Positions 32,529-39,810 of a stretch of DNA of 40,150 nucleotides are shown piece after piece. The notes under the pieces were generated by a model. The model saw nothing but the letters and a program-made list of their open reading frames with translations, searched no databases and was not told the origin of the DNA. The stretch spans positions 1-40,150 of the forward strand of contig CANQQU010000012.1 in NCBI GenBank assembly GCA_947626085.1, written 5' to 3'. The position numbers were made by a program, and so were the translations under genes. The stretch comes from an uncultured Oscillospiraceae bacterium. GTDB lineage: Bacteria > Bacillota > Clostridia > Oscillospirales > Oscillospiraceae. Position 1 is the stretch's first letter; each line of letters starts with the position of its first letter.

Positions 32529-33953
32529 CTACTCCTTTCCGTCCCAGCAGTAGGTACACAGCTTGCATTTGTCCAGCCCGATGGCCTCCACGATGCCGTC
32601 CAGGGTCTGGAATTCCAGAGAAGCGAAGTGGAATTTGTCGCAAATGGCCTGGCGCAGCTTCTTGCCCCGCTCCGTCCGGCCGTCGGCGTACTCCTCGATA
32701 TGATTTAGGCCCTCCTCCCCTTCCAGCTCCACCATCACCCGGCGGGCGATGAGCTCCATGTCGCTGGTGGCCCGGGAGAAGTTCAGGTATTTGCACCCAT
32801 ACATGATGGGCGGGCAAGCCGAGCGCATATGCACCGCCTTGGCGCCGTTGGCGTAGAGGAAATCCACCGTCTCCTTGAGCTGGGTGCCCCGGACGATGGA
32901 ATCGTCCACGAACAGCAGCTCCTTGTCCTGGATCAGCTCCCGGACCGGGATCTGCTTCATCTTGGCGATCTCGTTCCGCTCGGACTGATGGGCGGGCATA
33001 AAGCTCCGGGACCAGGTGGGGGTGTATTTGATGAAGGCCCGGGCAAAGGGGATCCCGCTTTCCTGGGCGTAGCCGATGGCGTGGGGCGTGCCGGAATCCG
33101 GGACGCCGCCCACATAGTCCACCGGGGGCTCCGCTCCCGTCTCCCGGTCGTTTTGGGCCATGATCTCCCCGTTGCGGTAGCGCATGATCTCCACGTTGAC
33201 CCCTTCGTAGCAGGAGGTGGGATAGCCATAGTAGCTCCACAAAAAGGCACAGATGCGCATCTTGTCCCCCGGGGGCGACAGCTGGGTGATCCCCTCGGGC
33301 CGCAGCTCCACGATCTCCCCGGGACCCAGCTCCCGCTCCTTCTCATAGCCCAGCTTCAGGAAGGCGAAGTCCTCCATGCTCACGCTGTAGCCATTCTCGT
33401 TCCGGCCGATCTGGACCGGCAGGCGGCCCAGCTTGTCCCGGGCGGCGATCATGCTGCCGTCGTCCCGGAGGATCAAAATGGAGGCGGTGCCCTGAATCTG
33501 CTCCTGGGCGAAGAGAATGCCCTCCACAAAGCTGTCCTTCTGATTGATCAGGGCGGCGGCCAGTTCGGTGGTGTTCACCTGGCCGCCGGTCATGGCGTCG
33601 AAGTGGCCGCCGCTGGAAAGCAGGTACTTGTCGATCAGCGCATCCGCGTTGTGGATGATCCCCACGGTACAGATGGCGTAGGTCCCCAGCCGGGAGCGGA
33701 TCATCATGGGCTGGGGATGGGTGTCGCTGATGCAGCCGATGGCCGCCAGGCCCTTCATCCGCTGGCCAATGCGCTCGAATTTGGTGCGGAAGGGGGCGTT
33801 TTCAATGTTGTGGATCTCCCGCTGCAAGCCGATCTCCGGGTCCCAGGCGGCCATGCCGCCCCGCCGGGTGCCCAGGTGAGAGTGGTAGTCCACGCCGAAG
33901 AACACATCCATCAGGCAGCTATGCCGGGATGTGATGCCAAAAAATCCTCCCAT
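32529..33953 (-). CDS. purF: Amidophosphoribosyltransferase-like protein lacking the N-terminal catalytic Cys
   Basis: By position and C-terminal domain this is the first-step enzyme making phosphoribosylamine from PRPP. The PRPP-binding loop [15 protein letters not shown] (about 350-364) and the type I PRTase fold are intact, and the C-terminus has CKLCTYCW, reminiscent of Fe-S-type PurF. But the protein begins [10 protein letters not shown] where active PurF has Cys as mature residue 1 (CGVFGI). The QHRGQE motif reads GTRRGG, and the oxyanion HNGN reads HNAD. The glutaminase half is therefore probably inactive or reworked; ammonia may come from elsewhere. I recall similar MGGFFG-type proteins in Bacteroides and Clostridia. 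Length 474 residues; ATG 33953 is natural. Confidence 0.5.
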   Translation of the reverse strand: MGGFFGITSRHSCLMDVFFGVDYHSHLGTRRGGMAAWDPEIGLQREIHNIENAPFRTKFERIGQRMKGLAAIGCISDTHPQPMMIRSRLGTYAICTVGIIHNADALIDKYLLSSGGHFDAMTGGQVNTTELAAALINQKDSFVEGILFAQEQIQGTASILILRDDGSMIAARDKLGRLPVQIGRNENGYSVSMEDFAFLKLGYEKERELGPGEIVELRPEGITQLSPPGDKMRICAFLWSYYGYPTSCYEGVNVEIMRYRNGEIMAQNDRETGAEPPVDYVGGVPDSGTPHAIGYAQESGIPFARAFIKYTPTWSRSFMPAHQSERNEIAKMKQIPVRELIQDKELLFVDDSIVRGTQLKETVDFLYANGAKAVHMRSACPPIMYGCKYLNFSRATSDMELIARRVMVELEGEEGLNHIEEYADGRTERGKKLRQAICDKFHFASLEFQTLDGIVEAIGLDKCKLCTYCWDGKE

Positions 33954-33963
33954 GGCGGCCTCC

Positions 33964-34452
33964 TTACAGCTTTTCTAAGACGGACGCGTCCTTGGCAAGG
34001 ACCTTTTCCCCGTCCAGGCGGCGCTTTTCGTTCAGCTTTTCCGCCAGGGCCCCGTCCTCCACCGCCAGGATCTGGGCGGCCAGCAGGGCGGCGTTGGCCC
34101 CGCCGTCGATGGCCACGGTGGCCACGGGGATGCCGGTGGGCATCTGGACGGTGGAAAGCAAAGCGTCCAGCCCGTCCAGGTTGGCGCCCCGGCAGGGAAT
34201 GCCGATAACAGGCAGGGTGGTGTTGGCGGCCAGGGCCCCCGCCAGGTGGGCCGCCATGCCGGCGGCGGCGATGATCGCCCCGAAGCCGTTGTCCCGGGCG
34301 CCCTTGGCAAAGGCCGCGGCGGCCTCCGGGGTCCGATGGGCGGAATAGATATGTACCTCAAAGGGAATGTCCAGGCCCTTCAAGGTGTCGGTTGCCTTGC
34401 GGATGATGGGCAGGTCGCTGTCGCTGCCCATGACGATGCCGATTTTCTTCAT
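33964..34452 (-). CDS. purE: N5-carboxyaminoimidazole ribonucleotide mutase
   Basis: Makes CAIR (step 6b, or direct carboxylation in class II enzymes). The 162-residue protein has [11 protein letters not shown] (5-15), the catalytic His in IYSAHRTPE, and the [10 protein letters not shown] and GIPCRG loops typical of class I PurE. No purK is present in the window. It is the first gene of the operon; ATG 34452 follows GGAGG and a leader with a terminator hairpin. Confidence 0.5.
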   Translation of the reverse strand: MKKIGIVMGSDSDLPIIRKATDTLKGLDIPFEVHIYSAHRTPEAAAAFAKGARDNGFGAIIAAAGMAAHLAGALAANTTLPVIGIPCRGANLDGLDALLSTVQMPTGIPVATVAIDGGANAALLAAQILAVEDGALAEKLNEKRRLDGEKVLAKDASVLEKL

Positions 34453-34482
34453 GCGGTTCCTCCAAAATAAGATATGACAAAG

Positions 34483-34522
34483 AAAAAAGGGCACACTTGA
34501 CCACGCAATGGTAAATGTGCCC
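34483..34522 (-). terminator. Intrinsic terminator in the purine operon leader (attenuator)
   Basis: On the minus strand GGGCACA (34516-34522) pairs with TGTGCCC (34489-34495), with ACCA/TGGT extending the stem inside, followed by T6 (34488-34483). It lies about 30 bp before purE, between promoter and first gene, so it must be conditional. Confidence 0.5.
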
Positions 34523-34592
34523 AGACGGTGGCTGCCTCCGCGCCACAGTGGTGCCCCACGATCCCGTCAAAATATGGGACGTTTGCAAATCC
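34483..34592 (-). promoter_or_regulatory. Candidate ZTP (pfl) riboswitch controlling the purine operon
   Basis: Between the promoter and purE the leader RNA contains GGGATCGTG (34557-34565), a hairpin GTGGC/GCCAC (34528-34546) and then CCGTCTGGGCA (34518-34528), close to the CCGCCUGGGCA hallmark of pfl/ZTP RNAs. CTGGGCA overlaps the 5' arm of the terminator hairpin, the arrangement of ZTP ON-switches. The position before de novo purine genes also fits. The helix pattern could not be checked against the covariance model; a protein-dependent attenuator is the alternative. Confidence 0.5.
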
Positions 34593-34598
34593 ACAAGA

Positions 34599-34627
34599 AT
34601 TTTAACAGACCAATCCCTCGGTGTCAA
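34599..34627 (-). promoter_or_regulatory. Purine operon promoter
   Basis: On the minus strand, consensus TTGACA (34622-34627), 17 bp, TAAAAT (34599-34604). Transcription should start near 34592 and read the leader and eight pur genes. Confidence 0.5.
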
Positions 34628-34706
34628 GCCAAAACGGGGCATTTTCGCCATTTTTCCCTTTTGACGCCAATTCTCTCCCGGGGCGTATTCAATTTTGTGG
34701 ATATTT

Positions 34707-35654
34707 TCACCGAGGAAACTCCTCCACGTCCAGATCCCGGAAGGGATAGACCCGCTGCCAGCCATCGGCAGTCCGCTGAATAGAGCTGCGGTGGCTTGAC
34801 AGCAGCCGGACCAGGTCATACACATCGATCCAGATCTCGGAGTTGCACTCCTTCTGCTTTTCGTCAAAAATCAGCTGCAAACCAAAATGGAGGTGGACCG
34901 TCTCGATATTGTTGGTGTTTTCCTTGTCGGAATAGCCGGTGCGGCCCATGAAGCCGATCAGGTCCCCCGCCTGGACCACGTCCCCCACCTGTAACCCCGG
35001 GGCGAAGGGGTGATCCTTCTGCAAATGGGCATAGTAATAGTACCGCTGGGAGTCGCCTGAGCGGATGCCCACCCGCCAGCCGCCGTACCGGTTCCAGCCC
35101 ATGGCCTCCACGATGCCTCCCTCCACCGCCACGATGGGGGTGCCTAGTGCGCCCATCAAATCGTTGCCCAGGTGCTTCCGGGCAAAGCCGAAGGACCGGC
35201 TGACGCCAAAATCGTCGCAATGGCTGTACCCGTACCCGGCGGCCACGGGAGAAAAGGCCTTGAGCCCGTAGGCAGGCTTCCACTCCTCCCCTACCTGGAT
35301 GGCGAAGCTGCCCAGCAGTCCCCCCAGGGCGGCGTCGTAGGCGGCGTGGTAATAGTCGTAGTATTTATAAAGCGCCCCCAGCAGCTCCTCCGGGGACCGA
35401 TCCCCTTCCATGTCCTTCGCCGCCTGCTTGACGGAGGCCAGGCCGCATTTTCCCCCGGTCCGGCAGGCCGCCAGGGCCAGAATGTCGATCCAGGACAGGT
35501 GCTTTTCCTGGTCAAAGGTCTCGATGTCCCGGTCCATGGCGTATTTCAGCGCCTCGTAGGGCGGCTGAAAGTCCACCCACCGGATGGTCTGGGCCTGGGC
35601 CGGCGCCGCCGTTAGCGTCAGCGCCAGCAGCAAAGAAAGAATCCGCCGCGGCAT
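34707..35654 (-). CDS. Secreted M23-family (LytM-like) peptidase
   Basis: A 315-residue exported protein: signal peptide (about 1-20, ending AQA), an N-terminal helical region (25-130) and a C-terminal M23 zinc peptidase domain. Zinc ligands are visible as His and Asp in KHLGNDLMG and the HLHFG motif. Such enzymes cut peptide cross-bridges of peptidoglycan, or act as non-catalytic regulators when ligands are lost; here they are kept. ATG 35654 is preferred over the GTG three codons earlier because GAGGTGAGGG precedes it. The start region lies in the loop of an 11-bp inverted repeat. Some members act in sporulation, which is not shown here. Confidence 0.5.
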   Translation of the reverse strand: MPRRILSLLLALTLTAAPAQAQTIRWVDFQPPYEALKYAMDRDIETFDQEKHLSWIDILALAACRTGGKCGLASVKQAAKDMEGDRSPEELLGALYKYYDYYHAAYDAALGGLLGSFAIQVGEEWKPAYGLKAFSPVAAGYGYSHCDDFGVSRSFGFARKHLGNDLMGALGTPIVAVEGGIVEAMGWNRYGGWRVGIRSGDSQRYYYYAHLQKDHPFAPGLQVGDVVQAGDLIGFMGRTGYSDKENTNNIETVHLHFGLQLIFDEKQKECNSEIWIDVYDLVRLLSSHRSSIQRTADGWQRVYPFRDLDVEEFPR

Positions 35655-35692
35655 ATCCCTCACCTCTCGGTTTAGAATATCCCGCGGCGGAT
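35641..35692 (-). promoter_or_regulatory. Inverted repeat enclosing the start of the M23 peptidase gene
   Basis: ATCCGCCGCGG (35641-35651, codons 2-5) is perfectly complementary to CCGCGGCGGAT (35682-35692). Ribosome site and start codon sit in the 30-nt loop. There is no T run, so a terminator for the upstream gene is unlikely. Confidence 0.5.
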
Positions 35693-35711
35693 GCCGTTAC
35701 TCCATGTAAAA

Positions 35712-36677
35712 TTAGGAAAGATCCTGCCAGATTCCCTTGGCGATGCGGTAAATATCCTCCATGGAGGAAATGTCGGAGATCTGGGCCTTGTAATATCCGC
35801 TGTGGGCCACGCCCCGGAGATACCAGGCAAAGTGCTTCCGGGCCTCCAGGCAGGCGATCCGCTCCCCCTTGTCCGTCCGGGCCAGTTCAAACTGCCGCAC
35901 CGCCGTGTCCACCCGCTGTGCCAGGGACGGCCGGGCGGGAACCGGCTCCCCGGCCAAAGCCGCCCGAATTTCCGTGAAGACCCAGGGGTCCCCAAAGGAG
36001 GCCCGGCCGATCATCAGCCCGTCGGCCCCGGTGCGGGCCAGGCACCGAAGGGCGCTGTCCCCGTCCACAATGTCGCCGTTGGCGATCACGGGAATGGAGA
36101 GCAGGGATTTGACCTTTCCGATCAGGTCATAGTCCGCTCGGCCGGAATAGAGCATGGCCCGGGTCCTACCGTGGACCGTCACCAGATCAGCGCCGCTGTC
36201 CTCCATCCGTTTAGCAAAGTCCACCACGTTCAGGCTCCCCCGGTCCCAGCCCAGACGGCATTTCACGGTCACAGGGACCTTTACCGCCCCTTTCACCGCC
36301 GCCACGATCCTTCCGGCCAAGACCGGGTCCTTCATCAGGGCGCAGCCGTCGCCATTGTTCGCCACCTTGGGCATGGGGCAGCCCATGTTGAGATCGATAA
36401 AGTCGCAGCCGGAAATCTCCAAGGCAAGCTGGGCCCCCCGGGCCATGATCTCCGGGTCGTTCCCGAAGATCTGAACCCCGCAGAGCCCTGCCGGCGTTTT
36501 TTTCAGCAGGGCCGCGCTCTTTTTGTCCTGATAGTTGAGGGCTCGGGAGGAGACCATCTCCGTCACCGTCCCGTCGGCCCCCAGCTCCTGGCAGATCTGC
36601 CGGAAGGCCCAGTCCGTCACCCCCGCCATGGGGGCCAAAAACAGCGGCTTTTCCAATTTCCATCCGCCCAGGCGCAC
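35712..36677 (-). CDS. dusB: tRNA-dihydrouridine synthase (DusB-like)
   Basis: An FMN enzyme reducing uridines in the D loop of tRNA. The 321-residue protein has the family motifs LAPMAGVTD (14-22), GCDFIDLNMGCPMPKV with the catalytic Cys (about 99), VTVKCRLGWD, VTVHGRTR, VIANGDI and GADGLMIGR. The GTG start at 36677 has GGGAGGG eight bases upstream. It has its own promoter. The substrate position in tRNA cannot be told exactly; the sequence looks closest to the DusB type common in Firmicutes. Confidence 0.5.
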   Translation of the reverse strand: MRLGGWKLEKPLFLAPMAGVTDWAFRQICQELGADGTVTEMVSSRALNYQDKKSAALLKKTPAGLCGVQIFGNDPEIMARGAQLALEISGCDFIDLNMGCPMPKVANNGDGCALMKDPVLAGRIVAAVKGAVKVPVTVKCRLGWDRGSLNVVDFAKRMEDSGADLVTVHGRTRAMLYSGRADYDLIGKVKSLLSIPVIANGDIVDGDSALRCLARTGADGLMIGRASFGDPWVFTEIRAALAGEPVPARPSLAQRVDTAVRQFELARTDKGERIACLEARKHFAWYLRGVAHSGYYKAQISDISSMEDIYRIAKGIWQDLS

Positions 36678-36686
36678 CGGTCATCC

Positions 36687-36735
36687 CTCCCAAAATATTT
36701 GGGAGTATTCTATCACATCTTGGTGCCTAAGTCAA
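36687..36735 (-). promoter_or_regulatory. dusB promoter and ribosome-site hairpin
   Basis: On the minus strand, TTGACT (36730-36735), 17 bp, TAGAAT (36707-36712). The transcript would start with a perfect 8-bp hairpin (36687-36694 with 36698-36705) whose 3' arm is GGGAG, part of the dusB ribosome site. The -35 overlaps the stop of the preceding gene. Confidence 0.5.
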
Positions 36736-36989
36736 ATCAGAACCGTCAGGAGCCAAATGGCGCCCATCACCAGGGCGCCTCCCACGGCCCACACCGGCCC
36801 GGACCAGAGGACCGGCCGCTTTTTCCGCGCCGGGTTGCTAATAAGGCGCTTCGCTTCCTTCAAAAGCGCCTCGTCGGTAACGCCCTCCCGGCCCACGGCC
36901 TCGTCCTTGAGAATAAAAATGGCCTGCTCAAACAGCTCCGGCTCCGGCGAATGTACCACGATCACCTGCCGGGACACCCCTTTGACCAT
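36732..36989 (-). CDS. Small membrane protein of unknown function
   Basis: An 85-residue protein with a soluble N-terminal part of about 60 residues (start MVKGVSRQVIVVHSPEPELFEQ) and one C-terminal membrane segment (about 64-84), a tail-anchored layout. No domain recognised. ATG 36989 has GGGAGG eight bases upstream; a longer in-frame extension would run into the terminator of the neighbouring operon and is rejected. It precedes dusB in the same direction, but dusB has its own promoter. Confidence 0.5.
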   Translation of the reverse strand: MVKGVSRQVIVVHSPEPELFEQAIFILKDEAVGREGVTDEALLKEAKRLISNPARKKRPVLWSGPVWAVGGALVMGAIWLLTVLI

Positions 36990-37044
36990 ACTGACCGCCT
37001 CCCTTTGCCCATAGGATTCCCTCTTGGAAATCTTTTCATACCGA

Positions 37045-37080
37045 AAATTTGCCGGGCTCCCAGGGGAGCCCGGCAAATTT
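37045..37080 (-). terminator. Terminator of the ECF sigma operon
   Basis: Perfect 17-bp inverted repeat: AAATTTGCCGGGCTCCC (37045-37061) and GGGAGCCCGGCAAATTT (37064-37080). On the minus strand the stem ends in AAATTTT. It stands 11 bp after the 401-residue gene. Confidence 0.5.
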
Positions 37081-37090
37081 AAGATTTAGT

Positions 37091-38296
37091 TTACATAACA
37101 TACCACGCCGCATTAACGCAGTCTGTCTCCGGACGCTCCGACTGGGACTGCTGGGACTGCTGGGACTGCTGGCCGATCTGGGGCACGTCCTCGCACACCG
37201 CCGCCACCGCGTCCTCCTGCTCCGGGGCGCACCGGACAACGGCGCAGTCCTCGATCCGCAGCCGCTCCAGGATCAGCTTCTTGTCCACATCCGGGTCGAT
37301 GACCACCTCCACACAGTCCATGACCCTCAGGCCGTCGGGACAGTTCTCCAGAAGCCACTGGGTGATCCACGCATTGGAAATGTCCTCAATGACCCGGCCC
37401 CGCCCCTTCTTGGGGCGAAGCAGCTTCACATTCCCGTCGATCTCCGCCTTTTCCAGCAGCAGCTCCCGCAGCTCCGGCGGCACCTGGACATCTCCCCGGA
37501 TGTGAAGATAGACCGCGTTTCGCAGGAACGCCTCCCCCTCCGGCTTCACCACCACGTCGCCCAGGATGTAGAGCTTGGTTCCGTACCGCTTTTCCGTCAC
37601 CTCGTCCAGGTTCAGGTCGTCCAGCGCCACCTTGGTCCCGTCGGGCACCGGTACCAGCTCCGTCCGCTCGTCGATCAGGGGCAGCAGCGCCTCCAGCAGT
37701 CCCTCCGCCACCAGCGCCTCCTCCGTCTGGAACCGGGCCCCCTTGGCCGCCAGGACCGCCGGGTCCAGCTTGGGGTCCACAAAGATCATCCGCTTGGCGG
37801 ACCAATAGAGGGCATTCTTGGCACGAAGGGCAAAGGTCCGGTCGATCACCGCCGACCGCTTCAGGACAATGGCCCCGTCGGGGTAGCAGGTGGTCGAACC
37901 GTTGATCTGAAACCGGTCCAGATAGCCCGCCATGCTCTCCGCGCAAAACACGGACCCGTTGATCACGCCCCCCGCATACTGCTCCAGGATTTCCTCCGTC
38001 CCCGCCTCGATCTCTAAAGAGCCGTTGACCAGCAGGAACCGCTTTGCCTTGGGAATGGGCCCGTCCCGGCGGATGGTCCCCTTCCCATTGACGATCTGGG
38101 TCTCCACATCTTCCGGCACCACAGCCACACTGGCGGTGTTGAGCGCCACCCGGTACTTTGCCAGCAGCGCCTGGCTCCGGGGCGTCACCAAGACGGCCGC
38201 GGAATTGACCGTGATTTTCTCATACGCCGCCAGGGTCTCCTCGGAGACGTTCCGGGCGTCACAGCAGGCGCAGTTGATTTTCAGTTGTTTTCCCAT
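37091..38296 (-). CDS. Unknown protein paired with an ECF sigma factor; CxCC motif and QSQ repeats
   Basis: A 401-residue soluble protein with no signal peptide or membrane segment. The N-terminus holds a CACC cluster (residues 9-12) in KINCACCDARNVSEETL. The middle contains short repeated strand-turn units (for example LLVNGSLEI, GVINGSVFC, FQINGSTTC, IEIDGNVKL-like), suggesting a beta-solenoid resembling bactofilins. It ends with a QQS repeat and a charged tail. ATG 38296 has AAAGGAGG upstream and lies 15 bp after the sigma gene. By position it could be a regulator of, or structural partner to, the sigma factor. It does not resemble known anti-sigma factors. Function unknown. Confidence 0.5.
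   Translation of the reverse strand: MGKQLKINCACCDARNVSEETLAAYEKITVNSAAVLVTPRSQALLAKYRVALNTASVAVVPEDVETQIVNGKGTIRRDGPIPKAKRFLLVNGSLEIEAGTEEILEQYAGGVINGSVFCAESMAGYLDRFQINGSTTCYPDGAIVLKRSAVIDRTFALRAKNALYWSAKRMIFVDPKLDPAVLAAKGARFQTEEALVAEGLLEALLPLIDERTELVPVPDGTKVALDDLNLDEVTEKRYGTKLYILGDVVVKPEGEAFLRNAVYLHIRGDVQVPPELRELLLEKAEIDGNVKLLRPKKGRGRVIEDISNAWITQWLLENCPDGLRVMDCVEVVIDPDVDKKLILERLRIEDCAVVRCAPEQEDAVAAVCEDVPQIGQQSQQSQQSQSERPETDCVNAAWYVM
37142..37172 (+). repeat. 9-bp tandem repeat within the 401-residue gene
   Basis: CTGGGACTG occurs about 3.4 times in tandem (37142-37172). Because the unit is three codons, copy changes stay in frame and add or remove QSQ-type triplets in the protein's C-terminal tail. 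Confidence 0.5.
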
Positions 38297-38311
38297 TTTT
38301 TGTATCCTCCT

Positions 38312-38773
38312 TTATGATCGGGGGGCAAGCCATTTGCTCAAGCGTTTGGCCGACCGGCTCAGCTTGGCCCGGACGGTCCCGGCGGGGAGGCTGTACAGCT
38401 CCGCCAGCTCCCGGGCGGTGTACCCCTCCAGATACCGCAGGCGGAACAGGGTTCGGTCCGGCTCCGGCAGCCGGGCCAGGAGCAGCTCGGTCTCCACCCG
38501 CCCGTAGCCCGGCTCCTCCACCGCGGCGTCCTCCTCCGGGGGCAGGCTGGCTTCCTCCAGAACCCGCCGCCGGTGCCGGTCGATGGCCAGATTCTTCACC
38601 GTCCGATACAACCAGGCCCGTTTCTGGGCGGGGCCCAGGTCTAAAAAACCTTCCCCGGCCTGCAGGGCCTTCAAAAAGGTCTCCTGGGCCAGGTCCTCTC
38701 CTTCCGGACCCCAGGCCCGGCGGCAGTAGGCCGCCAGCTCCGGGTAGAGCCTTTGGTACAGCTCCTCCCACAT
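38312..38773 (-). CDS. ECF-type RNA polymerase sigma factor
   Basis: A 153-residue sigma-70 family factor containing only regions 2 and 4. Region 2 (about 8-72) includes GEDLAQETFLKAL and RAWLYRTVKNLAIDRHRRR; region 4 (about 98-148) has LPEPDRTLFRLRYLEGYTARELAEL and an SLPAGTVRAKLSRSAKRL helix-turn-helix. ATG 38773 follows GGGAGGG. The gene directly downstream encodes a CxCC protein of unknown function instead of a recognisable membrane anti-sigma factor. The factor probably controls its own operon, but no target promoter pattern is identifiable here. Confidence 0.5.
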   Translation of the reverse strand: MWEELYQRLYPELAAYCRRAWGPEGEDLAQETFLKALQAGEGFLDLGPAQKRAWLYRTVKNLAIDRHRRRVLEEASLPPEEDAAVEEPGYGRVETELLLARLPEPDRTLFRLRYLEGYTARELAELYSLPAGTVRAKLSRSAKRLSKWLAPRS

Positions 38774-38824
38774 TGGCTTTCCCTCCCTTCTGCCTGGATA
38801 ACGAACGGGGCGGGAAAAGTGCTG

Positions 38825-38854
38825 CAAAAATTTTTACCGGCCGCCCATGTGGGC
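38825..38854 (-). terminator. Possible weak terminator after the ttcA-family gene
   Basis: Reading minus, a short GC-rich hairpin (GCCCA 38842-38846 with TGGGC 38849-38853, tight loop) is followed by AATTTTT. The stem is poor, so this is tentative. Confidence 0.5.
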
Positions 38855-38864
38855 CGCGCGCCTT

Positions 38865-39605
38865 CTAATTCCGCTCCTTGGGCCGCTTGTACCGCCCCTG
38901 GGGCTCCCAGGCCGGCAAGGGATAGCGCTGCATGGCCCCGAAGATCCGCTCCTTTAACTCCGGGTAGCGCTGGCTCAGCTGGAAGATCAGCTCTTTCGTC
39001 TCCTCCCGCTTGGTGTGCTTGTCCACGGGGCAGTGGTTTTTCGCCACCGGCAGCCCCCGCTCCTGGGCGAAGTGGGCGATGGTCTGCTCGTGAATATAAA
39101 GCATTGGGCGAATTTGGATGATCCCGGTCCGGTCCAGATGGGTCACAGGCTGGAAGCAGCTGATCCGCCCCTCATAAAGAAGGGACATCAAGAAGGTCTC
39201 CACGGCGTCGTCATAGTGGTGGCCCAGGGCCAGCTTGTTGCAGCCGTGGTCCAGCAGCGTCTGGTCCAGGGCCCCCCGGCGCATTTTGGCGCACATGGAG
39301 CAGGGGTTCTTTTCCTTTCTATACTGGAAGATTACCGGCCCGATCTGGGTCTCCACTCGGGTGTAGGGCACCTCCAGCTCCCGGCACAGTTCCCGCATGC
39401 CCTCGTCCTCCAGGCCCAGCCCCATGTCGATGGTGACGGCCTCCAGGGAAAAGGGCCGGTCATAGTATTTTTGCAGCTCCCGCAGCAGCACCAGCAGCGT
39501 CATGGAGTCCTTCCCGCCGGACAGGCCCACGGCGATCCGGTCCCCGGCGTCGATCATGTGATAGTCCTCCACGCAGCGGCGGAGCATCCCCACCAGCTTT
39601 TGCAC
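38865..39605 (-). CDS. TtcA-family tRNA thiolation ATPase
   Basis: A 246-residue N-type PP-loop ATPase. The SGGKDS motif is at 29-34, and the CxxC of the family lies in NPCSMCAKMRRGAL (about 110-123); TtcA members hold an Fe-S cluster there and thiolate C32 of tRNA. The later Cys of NHCPVDK is also present. GTG 39605 is chosen because GGGGGAA lies eight bases upstream and MQKLVGML fits the family's start; a TTG five codons earlier has no site. TtcA and the U54-thiolating TtuA are related; length and CxxC spacing favour the TtcA side, not certain. Confidence 0.5.
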   Translation of the reverse strand: MQKLVGMLRRCVEDYHMIDAGDRIAVGLSGGKDSMTLLVLLRELQKYYDRPFSLEAVTIDMGLGLEDEGMRELCRELEVPYTRVETQIGPVIFQYRKEKNPCSMCAKMRRGALDQTLLDHGCNKLALGHHYDDAVETFLMSLLYEGRISCFQPVTHLDRTGIIQIRPMLYIHEQTIAHFAQERGLPVAKNHCPVDKHTKREETKELIFQLSQRYPELKERIFGAMQRYPLPAWEPQGRYKRPKERN

Positions 39606-39637
39606 GGCACATTCCCCCAAAGTGAAAAATAGAAAGT

Positions 39638-39655
39638 GAGTATTCAGGAGTATTC
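39638..39655. repeat. 10-bp-period direct repeat upstream of the TtcA-family gene
   Basis: GAGTATTC occurs at 39638-39645 and 39648-39655, one helical turn apart. The same octamer lies at the dusB promoter (36703-36710), another tRNA-modification gene. No promoter elements for the TtcA-family gene are clear here. Confidence 0.5.
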
Positions 39656-39707
39656 CAGCGAAAAATAAAGTATTTTTGAGCGAATCCCGCTTTTTAGAAA
39701 AAAGTGG

Positions 39708-39736
39708 TTGACAAATTTCTTCCTTTGTGATATAAA
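39708..39736 (+). promoter_or_regulatory. Predicted rplM promoter
   Basis: Consensus TTGACA (39708-39713), 17 bp, TATAAA (39731-39736), with TGA before the -10. Confidence 0.5.
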
Positions 39737-39748
39737 AGGGAGGCGTCT

Positions 39749-39767
39749 GGGGCGATTATACCGCCCC
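39749..39767 (+). promoter_or_regulatory. Hairpin in the rplM leader
   Basis: GGGGCG-attatac-CGCCCC (39749-39767) lies just after the predicted transcription start. L13 operons of Firmicutes are known to carry leader RNAs bound by L13; whether this is one cannot be told by eye. Confidence 0.5.
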
Positions 39768-39810
39768 GGCCTGGATTTGTCAAATTTTTACCGATATCGG
39801 AGGAAAGCAT

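Noticed and set aside
34518-34566. T-box-like GGTGGC...CCGCG pattern in the purine leader region
   Set aside because: It reads on the plus strand where no gene follows; on the transcribed strand the leader is too short for a T-box and lacks a specifier stem.
35641-35692. Terminator after dusB
   Set aside because: The stem has a 30-nt loop containing the next gene's start and no T run.
37045-37080. Insertion-element end or attachment site because of the 17-bp perfect inverted repeat
   Set aside because: Position just after a stop codon, tiny loop and AT ends fit a terminator; no transposase or target duplication is present.
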